From Bacteroidaceae bacterium (GTDB lineage: Bacteria > Bacteroidota > Bacteroidia > Bacteroidales > Bacteroidaceae): a stretch of 7,372 bases of DNA. The translations under genes and the position numbers were made by a program. Under the pieces are notes generated by a model. The model was given only the letters and a program-made list of their open reading frames with translations, had not been told where the DNA came from and did not search any database. The stretch spans positions 1 through 7,372 of the forward strand of contig JAFYYO010000354.1 of NCBI GenBank assembly GCA_017557475.1, written 5' to 3'. Shown here piece after piece: positions 1 to 6,085 of this stretch; the first letter of the stretch is position 1; each line of letters opens with the position of its first letter.

Positions 1-410
1 AAATGCTCTTCAGCATAGTTGGGATCCTGTCCGCGAAGCCATGCAGAAACACTGGTGCCCAGCGTCACTTGTGGTGTGATGAGCCAGTTGTCGGGAACCA
101 AAGCACCGATATTGTTAATAAAGCTGGCAGAGGTGACAATTCCATCTCCCGAATGTGTAGCGAAGTCAAACTCGCTTAATCCCAATGCCGTTTTAGCCTC
201 TGGGAGAGTGAACCACTTGTATCCGTCGTCGTCGGCATCGAGAGAAAGCCAACCTGCTGGCAAATTATCGCTGCTATCGAAATCCTCGAAGAATGTGGCG
301 CTCGAATTCCTCTCTCTGTAGTAAACGATGTAACTGTCGCTGTAGCCAGTCCATTCGATTCGGGCCGTAGTTGCAGTTGGGGTGACGACGACATCGAAGG
401 GAATGGGATT
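1..410 (-). repeat. Surface-protein repeat unit 2, cut by window edge
   Basis: The second copy starts at residue 930 (NPIP), then RIEWTGYSDSYIVYYRE, FFEDFDSSDNLPAGW, LDADDDGYKW and PDNWLITPQVTLGTSVSAWL. Bases 1-60 align without gaps to 760-819 with roughly three quarters of bases identical by eye. The offset is 729 bp at FFEDF and 759 bp further in, so copy 2 carries about ten extra residues, roughly at 995-1015. It was probably produced by old intragenic duplication. Confidence 0.8.
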
Positions 411-3197
411 ATCCGCCAAAGTCTTGAATGTAGAAGTGGTGGTTGGGGCATCCATCTGGCCTGCCATAATGCCGACCACTTCAAACTCGAATTCGGTGTT
501 CGAGTCGAGGCCATTGATAGTCATCGTTTTTTCCGTCGTCTCAATGGTTTCCCATTGTATGTTGTAGACGCCGAAATAGTCGAGGTGGAGTTCAAACATA
601 TCCCTGACATTATAGTGACGGATGGCGATATAGCCTTCCTGGCCGGTATAGTCGCTGAGGTCGGCAGTGTATTGCTCGTATCCGCCTGTTGTGACATATT
701 CGGGCGAAACTTTGACGAAGTCGCTCGGATTTGTGCCAGTTGTGGAAACGTAGAAAGCGAAATGCTCTGAAGCATAGTCGGAACCTCTACCACAAAGCCA
801 TGCAGATACCTTGGTGCCCAGTGTTATCTTGGGCGTGATGAGCCAGTTATCGGGAGTCAAAGCACCGACACTATTATCATAGCTGGCAGAAGAAGCATAG
901 TTTTCCCCTACATATGCATAAGAACTGCCTGTCAGAATTTCCCAATTATATCCGTCGCCGTCGGCATCGAGAGCTTGCCAGCCACTTGGTAATGATGTGC
1001 TGTTTTCGAAATCCTCAAAGAAAAGGCTGGTTATGCCTTCGCCTTTCTTCCTGTATCTCACTTCGTAGCTGTCGCTCTGGCCTTCCCATTCGATTGTTGC
1101 AAAGTGGGGACCTGTGGTGACTGAAGAAATCTCGGGGATAGGATTGTTAAGCGGCGTGGTAAATTCGCAATTATAGCTCCAGTTACTGTAGATTCCATGC
1201 TCCGAATCGATGATGGAACGCACACAGACCTGATGGTTTGCGCCTTGGGTAAGACCTGTCAAAATGTATGGTTTGTTGTCTACAATAGTATATGTACCAA
1301 AATTATTATCAACGCATATCTGCCAAGAAGTAGCGTCGCAGTTTTCCGTCCAATCCAGCACGGCCGAATGAGGAGCGACAGACAGAGCCGTCAAGTTGGT
1401 AGGTCTTGCATATTGCTGTGGAGTCGTGAACTGGGCAGAAGCGTAGTCCGAGTAGGTACCGTCGCCGTTATCTATCTGAACGCGAACATCATAAGTGTAT
1501 TCCTGGGTGAGAGAGTTAAGATTGTAGCTTCGAGTGGTCAGACCACTTACGACATTCCAACTGTCAGAATATTGCTTCTTGTACTCCAAGTTCCACTTGT
1601 TGCCTGGACCCTTCCAAGTAATGGTAGCACTTTCGTGGGTGATGTCGGAAACAGCAACATTGTACGGTTTTACGTCGTTGAACTTCACTTGGTTCTTCTG
1701 GCTGAGGAGCGTTCCGTTATAGCTGCTCAGTTCGTTGTAATTGTAGTCATGATTGTCGTTGTAAGCGCGGATAGCCTGATTCGAACCGTCGAACACATAG
1801 AAAGGTACCGACGAAACATACGAGCCGGTATGGTCTTCCACGATGAGAACGAGACTGTTCGTGCCGAGATATCTGAAGGACTTGTCGAACGGAATGGTTG
1901 TCCATTCGCCACTTGCGAAGACGACCTCACCGCTGAACACCTTATCATAATCATTGTAATCGACCCAGTCGTTGCCGCTGCTGAAGCTGGTCCTGTCGGT
2001 TTGAGTCAGATAAACGCTGATGTTGCGAGTCTTGGCGCTGCCAGTATTGAAGAAGCTCACGCTTTCGAGGATGTTGCCTCCACCCATTTCTTCCTTTGTA
2101 TAGAGTTGCTGAGTGAGACTGTATTTATAATATGTATTGGTAGGCAAGTTGTTACTGGTGGCCTCGCCGCTGCCAATCTCGATGACGTCCGAGCCCGAGC
2201 CGCTACCTTCGGTTGCTGCCGCGGAAACAGACCAAAAAGAGGCCCTGCTATTGTTATAGCTGTTAACCCCGGTGCGTGTGTTGTCGACAAGTTCGGTGCT
2301 GCCATTTAGATAGAAGGTGCAGTCGTCGGCAAAGTAGTACCCGTCGTTTGCCCGGAGCGTCATGCCCAGAGAGTAGTGGGTGCCTGCCACAAAAGTGCCG
2401 GTGAAATCTTTATACTCGTCGTTGTTATACCAATAAGGTGCATACGCGAAGCTGTAGTTAGCATCGGAGGGAAGGGTTATATTCAGATGGTCCGTCGCTT
2501 TTTCGCCAGCAACGGGAGGCTCATAGCCGTTCACATAAACGCTGTGGATGGGAGTCTTAGAACCGCCATCGCTAAAGGCGAGCTTAATCTGGTCCTTTCT
2601 ACTATCAAGATTATAGAACTCTGAGTTACCTGTCCAACTACTTGGCGAAGTGGGATCGTAGGCGCCCTTGTTATCGTTGTACAATCTGATGACTTGATTT
2701 GTCCCTTCATATATGAGCCAGAAAGGAGAGCTGCCCGAAAAGTTTCCAGTCCTGTCATTCATGGTGACGCAGAGGTTTGCCGAGCCGTCGTATTGGAAAG
2801 GTGTATCGAGGGCAATCATCGTCCAGGCGTCCCTAATGAAGCCCACGGTACCGCTGAACACCTTCTCGCTCGCAGCAACTGCAATACCCTCGGATGCGCT
2901 GCTGAAAACGCTCTTGTTGGTCTTCGTCAGATAGATGTCGATTGTTCGGGTCTTGATCTCGTCGGTATTGCCTGCGGGAGAGTTTACCATGTAGAAAGCA
3001 ATGCTGTCAATGGTGCCCGTCTTGCCAATCTCCGCAATAGAATAGATTTGCTGCGTGATACAATACTTCCAGACCGATGAAAAGGGAATTCCCGCTTCTG
3101 TGGTTCCTGTGCCACTACCGATCTGGATGGTTTCTGCTTTTGCCATGCCGAAAAACATCAGCAAAAAAAATAAAGAAAGTAATGATTTCTTCTTCAT
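1..3197 (-). CDS. Large secreted multidomain surface protein (FN3 and choice-of-anchor J/cleaved adhesin), 3' end missing
   Basis: I translated the minus strand from the ATG at 3197 and found no stop through base 1, giving 1065 codons with the C-terminus outside the window. Residues 1-21 are a signal peptide (Lys-rich start, Leu/Phe core, AKA before the likely cut). Residues 22-208 and 337-506 are two copies of a beta-rich domain (IGSG..., QQ[IL]Y, DIYLT-like strand, KVFSG, AI/VIR.YND). Residues 217-328 form an unnamed domain, followed by a Ser/Gly linker. Two FN3 domains follow at about 510-595 and 596-680. From 685, FN3 halves flank jelly-roll domains starting FFEDF at 726 and 969, with LDADGDGYNW-like and DNWLITP motifs typical of PF07675/choice-of-anchor J, as in Porphyromonas gingivalis gingipain/hemagglutinin adhesins. 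It is probably exported and surface-displayed. A type IX sorting domain would be expected at the unseen C-terminus, but that is inference. No catalytic domain is visible. The substrate is unknown. Confidence 0.93.
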   Translation of the reverse strand, partial: MKKKSLLSLFFLLMFFGMAKAETIQIGSGTGTTEAGIPFSSVWKYCITQQIYSIAEIGKTGTIDSIAFYMVNSPAGNTDEIKTRTIDIYLTKTNKSVFSSASEGIAVAASEKVFSGTVGFIRDAWTMIALDTPFQYDGSANLCVTMNDRTGNFSGSSPFWLIYEGTNQVIRLYNDNKGAYDPTSPSSWTGNSEFYNLDSRKDQIKLAFSDGGSKTPIHSVYVNGYEPPVAGEKATDHLNITLPSDANYSFAYAPYWYNNDEYKDFTGTFVAGTHYSLGMTLRANDGYYFADDCTFYLNGSTELVDNTRTGVNSYNNSRASFWSVSAAATEGSGSGSDVIEIGSGEATSNNLPTNTYYKYSLTQQLYTKEEMGGGNILESVSFFNTGSAKTRNISVYLTQTDRTSFSSGNDWVDYNDYDKVFSGEVVFASGEWTTIPFDKSFRYLGTNSLVLIVEDHTGSYVSSVPFYVFDGSNQAIRAYNDNHDYNYNELSSYNGTLLSQKNQVKFNDVKPYNVAVSDITHESATITWKGPGNKWNLEYKKQYSDSWNVVSGLTTRSYNLNSLTQEYTYDVRVQIDNGDGTYSDYASAQFTTPQQYARPTNLTALSVAPHSAVLDWTENCDATSWQICVDNNFGTYTIVDNKPYILTGLTQGANHQVCVRSIIDSEHGIYSNWSYNCEFTTPLNNPIPEISSVTTGPHFATIEWEGQSDSYEVRYRKKGEGITSLFFEDFENSTSLPSGWQALDADGDGYNWEILTGSSYAYVGENYASSASYDNSVGALTPDNWLITPKITLGTKVSAWLCGRGSDYASEHFAFYVSTTGTNPSDFVKVSPEYVTTGGYEQYTADLSDYTGQEGYIAIRHYNVRDMFELHLDYFGVYNIQWETIETTEKTMTINGLDSNTEFEFEVVGIMAGQMDAPTTTSTFKTLADNPIPFDVVVTPTATTARIEWTGYSDSYIVYYRERNSSATFFEDFDSSDNLPAGWLSLDADDDGYKWFTLPEAKTALGLSEFDFATHSGDGIVTSASFINNIGALVPDNWLITPQVTLGTSVSAWLRGQDPNYAEEH
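411..1145 (-). repeat. Surface-protein repeat unit 1 (FN3 half, choice-of-anchor J, FN3 half)
   Basis: Residues 685-929 of the surface protein run from one NPIP motif to the next. The order is FN3 first half (ATIEWEGQSDSYEVRYRKK), the jelly-roll beginning FFEDFENS and ending LDYFGVYNIQ, then the FN3 second half (WETIETTEK, INGLDSNTEFEFEVVGI). The unit is 245 residues long. It is repeated at 1-410. Confidence 0.8.
1680..2189 (-). repeat. N-terminal beta domain, copy 2
   Basis: Residues 337-506 of the surface protein, matching copy 1 in order: VIEIGSG, YKYSLTQQLYT, ILESVSFF, TRNISVYLTQTDRTSFSS, DKVFSGEV, WTTIPFDKSFRYLGT, NQAIRAYNDN and NQVKF. It is divergent but collinear, so it is a domain duplication rather than a recent DNA repeat. 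Confidence 0.7.
2574..3134 (-). repeat. N-terminal beta domain, copy 1
   Basis: Residues 22-208 of the surface protein. Landmarks are IQIGSG, WKYCITQQIYS, TIDSIAFYM, TRTIDIYLTKTNKSVFSS, EKVFSGTV, WTMIALDTPFQYDGS, NQVIRLYNDN and DQIKLAF. It recurs at 1680-2189. I recognise this pattern from secreted Bacteroidales proteins but cannot name a family for it with confidence. Confidence 0.7.
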
Positions 3198-3237
3198 GAT
3201 TGTTTGTTTTATGGGTTAATATTTTTGTTTTCGAGCG

Positions 3238-3245
3238 TAAAGTTA
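3238..3245 (-). promoter_or_regulatory. Possible -7 element for the surface protein gene
   Basis: TAACTTTA on the minus strand matches the Bacteroidota TAnnTTTG -7 consensus at 7 of 8 constrained and free positions, with the final G replaced. It lies about 40 bases before the ATG, followed by an A-rich leader with no Shine-Dalgarno sequence. There is no convincing -33 TTTG at normal distance; a TTTG directly abuts it. The match is weak. Confidence 0.35.
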
Positions 3246-3420
3246 CAAAAAAGATTGGAGATCAGGGATTAGGGATGAAAGAATTTTTCCCTTATTTGGG
3301 CAGAAAAGGCATTGAGACCGACGAACCCAAGGCTTCGTCACGACCGAACACCCCAGATAAGCACATAATATCACAAGGAAAGTTTTCGGGAAGAACCAGC
3401 CTAATCGTCAGTCCTGGCAC

Positions 3421-3462
3421 GTTGGTACTGCAGTCCCTATAGGGAGATACTCGAGTACCAAC
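3421..3462. repeat. Inverted repeat with internal palindromes
   Basis: GTTGGTACT (3421-3429) pairs perfectly with AGTACCAAC (3454-3462). The 24-base spacer contains the 12-base palindrome TCCCTATAGGGA (3434-3445). TACTCGAGTA (3448-3457) and ACTGCAGT (3428-3435) are further self-complementary stretches. No T-tract follows on either strand, so it does not look like an intrinsic terminator. It could be an operator or an RNA fold in the ABC gene 3' region. Confidence 0.55.
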
Positions 3463-3518
3463 ACGTTGTGACTGGAGTACTTGCTAAGCAGGATTGTTGG
3501 AGTACTGAGTCGAGAAGC

Positions 3519-4907
3519 TCAACATCCCTTCGATAAAGGGCTGGAAAGGGTTAGGCTGTGAGTGATGCAGTCGGGAAGTTCCTCTTGATAATGCGTAACA
3601 AAAATGAGGGTCTTGCGTGGACGATTCAGGCAGAACTGCTTGATAATCAGTCGGACAAGCTGGCGATTTCGGTCATCGAGACCATGAAGGGGTTCGTCGA
3701 GAATCAATAGCTCTGGGTCTTTCACGAAGGCTCGAGCCAAGAGACAAAGCCTTTGCTCTCCACTACTAAGCTGCAAGAACGAGCGGTCTGCCAAACCTTC
3801 TACGCCAAAGACTTTCATCCAATCAAGACAGATTTGCTTCTGCTCGGGTTTGGGACGCACATACAGTCCAACGGAATCGCTTAACCCGCTCGCTACTAAA
3901 TCGATAGCTGGAATGTCTTTAAGGTAAGCTCGATGCATCTCTGGGCTGACATAACCGATGTGTTTCTTGATTTCCCAAATGCTTTCTCCCGTTCCTCTTC
4001 GATGTCCGAAAAGCTCGATATCACAGGCATAGGCTTGCGGATTGTCTGCACAGACGAGGCTGAGAAGCGTACTCTTGCCAGAGCCGTTTGGGCCGCTCAA
4101 AGACCAACGCTCGCCTTCATGAACGGTCCAATTGAGAGGCTGCAAGATAGTTCGGTTCCCATACTTGATGCTGACATTCCTGAAACGCAGAATTTCCCCT
4201 CCAAAAATGGGATAGAAGTCGGTTTCGCCAAGGTCTCGAACAGGTAGATTTGCTATCCAGTTCTTGATTTCGTCGCTGAGCTGAGGACGCGGAACTGCGG
4301 CATATTGCTTCCGATACTCCGAGAGCGTCATCTTTGGCTGGAGTCGCAAATCCTCTACTGGAAGGACGTGTGTGATGAAATCGGGAATGTCGTCGCGTTT
4401 GCTCAAAACGAGGATGACGAGCAGATTGGTTTCTTTCGTGAGCGTTCCCAGCAAGTTTCGGAAGTCGATACGGGCTTGCGCATCGAGTCCGATAAAGGGA
4501 TTGTCGAGGATAAGGACTCGCGGATTCGAAGCCAACGCCTTGTTTATCTGATACTTGCGCAACTCGCCGCTACTCAGCACGATGAGCGGAGAGTCCTCGT
4601 CGCTCTGGTCGCCAAGATTCCAGCGCCGCTGGTAATAATATGTGCTGTCTTGAGGTCCGTAAGCGTCACGAAAGGAAATGTACTTCAAATTGTCGCTGAC
4701 GAGCTTGGATTTGCTTGGCGAAAAGTCGTAATGTACCTCGTTGAGAAGCAAAGGATAATGGCCTGTAAGGACTTCTACGAGACGCGATTTGCCCGCAGCA
4801 TTATCGCCCACAATCGCGATTTGCTCGCCTTTCTCGATGTGCAGATTGATAGGCTCAGCCATTCGCCACAAAGGATGACGAGTGACTCCATTTTCGACTT
4901 TAATCAC
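3519..4907 (-). CDS. ModF-like tandem ABC ATPase
   Basis: This 462-residue protein has two ABC nucleotide-binding domains and no membrane segment, the architecture of E. coli ModF. Domain 1 has Walker A GDNAAGKS (34-41), signature LSSGE (111-115) and Walker B VLILD (131-135), but N136 stands where the catalytic Glu is expected and S169 is at the switch-His position. Domain 2 (about 238-455) is intact: GPNGSGKST (272-280), LSSGE (380-384), LLILDEP with E405, and H439. The stretch LFGHRRGTGESIWEIKKHIGYV is especially ModF-like, by recall of the family. The start is GTG at 4907: an in-frame TAA lies two codons upstream, and the next ATG (residue 16) would cut into the first strand. It overlaps the ruvC stop by 8 bases, suggesting translational coupling. 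No permease or molybdate gene is nearby, so transport of molybdate is not supported and the role stays open. Confidence 0.92.
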   Translation of the reverse strand: MIKVENGVTRHPLWRMAEPINLHIEKGEQIAIVGDNAAGKSRLVEVLTGHYPLLLNEVHYDFSPSKSKLVSDNLKYISFRDAYGPQDSTYYYQRRWNLGDQSDEDSPLIVLSSGELRKYQINKALASNPRVLILDNPFIGLDAQARIDFRNLLGTLTKETNLLVILVLSKRDDIPDFITHVLPVEDLRLQPKMTLSEYRKQYAAVPRPQLSDEIKNWIANLPVRDLGETDFYPIFGGEILRFRNVSIKYGNRTILQPLNWTVHEGERWSLSGPNGSGKSTLLSLVCADNPQAYACDIELFGHRRGTGESIWEIKKHIGYVSPEMHRAYLKDIPAIDLVASGLSDSVGLYVRPKPEQKQICLDWMKVFGVEGLADRSFLQLSSGEQRLCLLARAFVKDPELLILDEPLHGLDDRNRQLVRLIIKQFCLNRPRKTLIFVTHYQEELPDCITHSLTLSSPLSKGC

Positions 4908-5457
4908 CGCTTACCCTTTCTTTATTCTTCTTCACGAAATCTGCCCAACCTCGATATTTGTGGTCAGTTTCAGGCTTTCCCATTTGCATGAAATGGCAAT
5001 AAGCGGCTCCCAGAGCATCGGAGGCATCAAGGAACTTGCCCATCTCTTCCTTCTCGACATGAAGCATCCTTCGGAGCATATCGGCAACTTGTTCCTTGCT
5101 GGCATTGCCGTTGCCCGTAATGGCCATCTTTATCTTCGAAGGCGCATACTCCGTAATGGGCACTTGACGCTGAATAGCAGCGGCAATAGCAACGCCTTGA
5201 GCCCGTCCGAGCTTCAGCATGCTTTGTATGTTCTTACCAAAGAAAGGAGCCTCAATCGCCATGCAATCAGGCAGATAGCCTTCGATGATGCTGCAAACGC
5301 GTTCGTGAATATGGCCGAGCTTCAGGTAAGGGTCGGCAAACTTCCTGAGGTCGATGACGCCCAAAGCCAGCATCTCTGCCTTCTTTCCCTCTACTCGAAG
5401 CACTCCATAACCCATGATGCTCGTGCCCGGATCTATGCCTAAAATGATTTGCTCCAC
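4900..5457 (-). CDS. ruvC: Crossover junction endodeoxyribonuclease RuvC
   Basis: This 185-residue cytoplasmic nuclease resolves Holliday junctions made during recombination and repair, normally working with the RuvAB branch-migration motor. The RNase H-like fold is clear: GIDPGT with D9, AIEAPFF with E69, and DASDALGAAYCH with D144 and D147, giving the four metal-binding acidic residues. Length is normal for the family. The start must be GTG at 5457. An in-frame TGA lies three codons upstream, and the first internal ATG (residue 15) would remove D9. A four-codon ATG...TGA frame immediately precedes it. Two candidate leftward -7 boxes lie at 5484-5491 and 5517-5524. ruvA and ruvB are not in the window. 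The ABC ATPase gene overlaps its end, so the two are probably co-transcribed. Confidence 0.97.
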   Translation of the reverse strand: MEQIILGIDPGTSIMGYGVLRVEGKKAEMLALGVIDLRKFADPYLKLGHIHERVCSIIEGYLPDCMAIEAPFFGKNIQSMLKLGRAQGVAIAAAIQRQVPITEYAPSKIKMAITGNGNASKEQVADMLRRMLHVEKEEMGKFLDASDALGAAYCHFMQMGKPETDHKYRGWADFVKKNKERVSGD

Positions 5458-5463
5458 AGCCTT

Positions 5464-5478
5464 TCAGATGTTTTTCAT
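5464..5478 (-). other. Four-codon mini-ORF before ruvC
   Basis: ATG-AAA-AAC-ATC-TGA reads in the same frame as ruvC and stops six bases before its GTG start. It may be a leader minicistron or the relic of an original ATG start interrupted by TGA. It may also be chance. Confidence 0.4.
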
Positions 5479-5483
5479 GGGTG

Positions 5484-5491
5484 CAAAAGTA
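5484..5491 (-). promoter_or_regulatory. Candidate -7 element for ruvC (proximal)
   Basis: TACTTTTG on the minus strand is a perfect TAnnTTTG match. The start of transcription would fall near 5477, about 20 bases before the GTG. A TTTG lies 12 bases upstream (5504-5507), closer than the usual -33 spacing of about 19-20. Confidence 0.55.
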
Positions 5492-5516
5492 CGAAATAAT
5501 TGTCAAAATCGTGCCA

Positions 5517-5524
5517 CAAAGGTA
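5517..5524 (-). promoter_or_regulatory. Candidate -7 element for ruvC (distal)
   Basis: TACCTTTG on the minus strand is a perfect TAnnTTTG match, 12 bases from the arm of the 5537-5553 dyad. A transcript from here would start near 5510 and include the mini-ORF in a leader of about 53 bases. Confidence 0.5.
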
Positions 5525-5536
5525 AAAAAATGCAAT

Positions 5537-5553
5537 CAAAAGCTAGGCTTTTG
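5537..5553. promoter_or_regulatory. Perfect dyad CAAAAGC-TAG-GCTTTTG between divergent promoters
   Basis: Two perfect 7-bp arms surround a 3-bp spacer centred on 5545. Each arm ends 12 bases from a TAnnTTTG box facing away from the dyad (5517-5524 leftward, 5566-5573 rightward). The layout suits a shared operator or a pair of -33-like TTTG elements. The inference rests on position alone. Confidence 0.5.
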
Positions 5554-5565
5554 GGAAATAAGTCT

Positions 5566-5573
5566 TATATTTG
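5566..5573 (+). promoter_or_regulatory. -7 promoter element for the DUF1573 gene
   Basis: TATATTTG is a perfect match to TAnnTTTG and predicts a start of transcription near 5580, about 21 bases before the ATG. It also rules out the upstream in-frame TTG at 5571 as a start codon, because that codon lies inside the promoter. TTTG at 5550-5553 is 12 bases upstream. Confidence 0.65.
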
Positions 5574-5600
5574 CGCAGAAATTATGAACATAAAACTAGA

Positions 5601-6044
5601 ATGATGAAAAAGATTTTCCTTCTCATGCTCCTTGTTCCCTGCTCCTTGCTCTCGGTTCAGGCGCAGACTTTGAAACAGAAAGTGAACGTCAGCGAAGTGA
5701 AAGCCGTCGCAACGACAAAGGCAGAGAATTATGCTGAAATTACCTTCGATACCCTTCGTTACAACTTCGGCACATTCTCGAAGAACGATCCTATAGTCAG
5801 TTGTTCTTTCCCCTTCACCAACACAGGAACGGCTCCCCTTGTAATCCATCAAGCTTTTGCAAGCTGTGGATGCACCATTCCTGTCTTTACAAGAGAACCC
5901 ATCAAGCCAGGCGAGAAAGGCGTAGTCGATGTGACTTACAACGGAACAGACAAGTTCCCAGGCCATTTCCAGAAGACCGTTACCATTCGCTCTAATGGCA
6001 TCAACGAAGTCGTTCGCCTCACCATCGAAGGAAATATGGAATAA
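5601..6044 (+). CDS. Exported DUF1573 domain protein
   Basis: This is a 147-residue protein of unknown function. Residues 1-21 form a signal peptide (MMKK start, Leu-rich core, VQA before the cut at QT), so the mature protein is probably periplasmic or surface-exposed. The remainder is an Ig-like DUF1573 (PF07610) domain: FDTLRYNFGTF, FPFTNTGTAPLVI (about 70-82), SCGCTIP (88-94), IKPGEKGVVDVTY (101-113), GHFQKTVTIRSN and LTIEGN. C89 and C91 form the family's CGC motif. A second Cys in the signal core (VPC, C14) is a poor lipobox because Pro precedes it. ATG at 5604 is an equally possible start. The next gene, aqpZ, begins 41 bases downstream without an obvious terminator between them, so they are probably co-transcribed. 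Confidence 0.9.
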   Translation: MMKKIFLLMLLVPCSLLSVQAQTLKQKVNVSEVKAVATTKAENYAEITFDTLRYNFGTFSKNDPIVSCSFPFTNTGTAPLVIHQAFASCGCTIPVFTREPIKPGEKGVVDVTYNGTDKFPGHFQKTVTIRSNGINEVVRLTIEGNME

Positions 6045-6085
6045 CATAATCCCTCAAACCCCTTAAACCTTTAAACTAAAACAAA

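Larger units (their letters stand above)
3198..3518. other. Gene-free region upstream of the surface protein gene
   Basis: This 321-base stretch separates the ABC ATPase stop codon from the surface protein start; both genes read leftward. No reading frame here looks coding. The 80-codon frame on the plus strand (3200-3442) has no credible start or family resemblance. The stretch holds the weak -7 match at 3238-3245, a short GACGAA/TTCGTC inverted repeat at 3320-3339, and the GTACT motif cluster at 3418-3510. I see no clear intrinsic terminator for the ABC gene. Confidence 0.7.

Noticed and set aside
1197..2309. A 370-codon open frame on the plus strand
   Set aside because: It lies wholly inside the surface protein frame on the opposite strand. 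Its product is low-information and has no family motifs, while the minus frame shows clear repeated domains.
3198..3518. Invertible phase-variation promoter for the surface gene
   Set aside because: The only strong inverted repeat spans just 42 bases and does not enclose the candidate -7 element. No recombinase gene is nearby.
4305..4991. A 228-codon plus-strand frame
   Set aside because: It is antisense to the ABC ATPase and ruvC, both of which carry intact motifs. Its translation shows no domain.
5267..5539. A minus-strand frame with a hydrophobic start overlapping the ruvC 5' end
   Set aside because: It overlaps ruvC in another frame and spans the candidate ruvC promoters. The hydrophobic stretch comes from AT-rich promoter DNA, and the rest has the composition of an out-of-frame reading.
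5524..5553. Leftward intrinsic terminator formed by the 17-bp dyad and the following T-tract
   Set aside because: The stem is only 7 bp with a 3-base loop, six bases separate it from the Ts, and no leftward gene ends there. The symmetric promoter reading explains it better.
5571..5603. TTG at 5571 as the DUF1573 start
   Set aside because: It lies within the TATATTTG promoter element, and it would put charged residues ahead of a normal signal peptide that starts at 5601 or 5604.
5565..6047. A 160-codon minus-strand frame
   Set aside because: It mirrors the DUF1573 gene, which has a signal peptide, promoter and recognisable domain on the plus strand.
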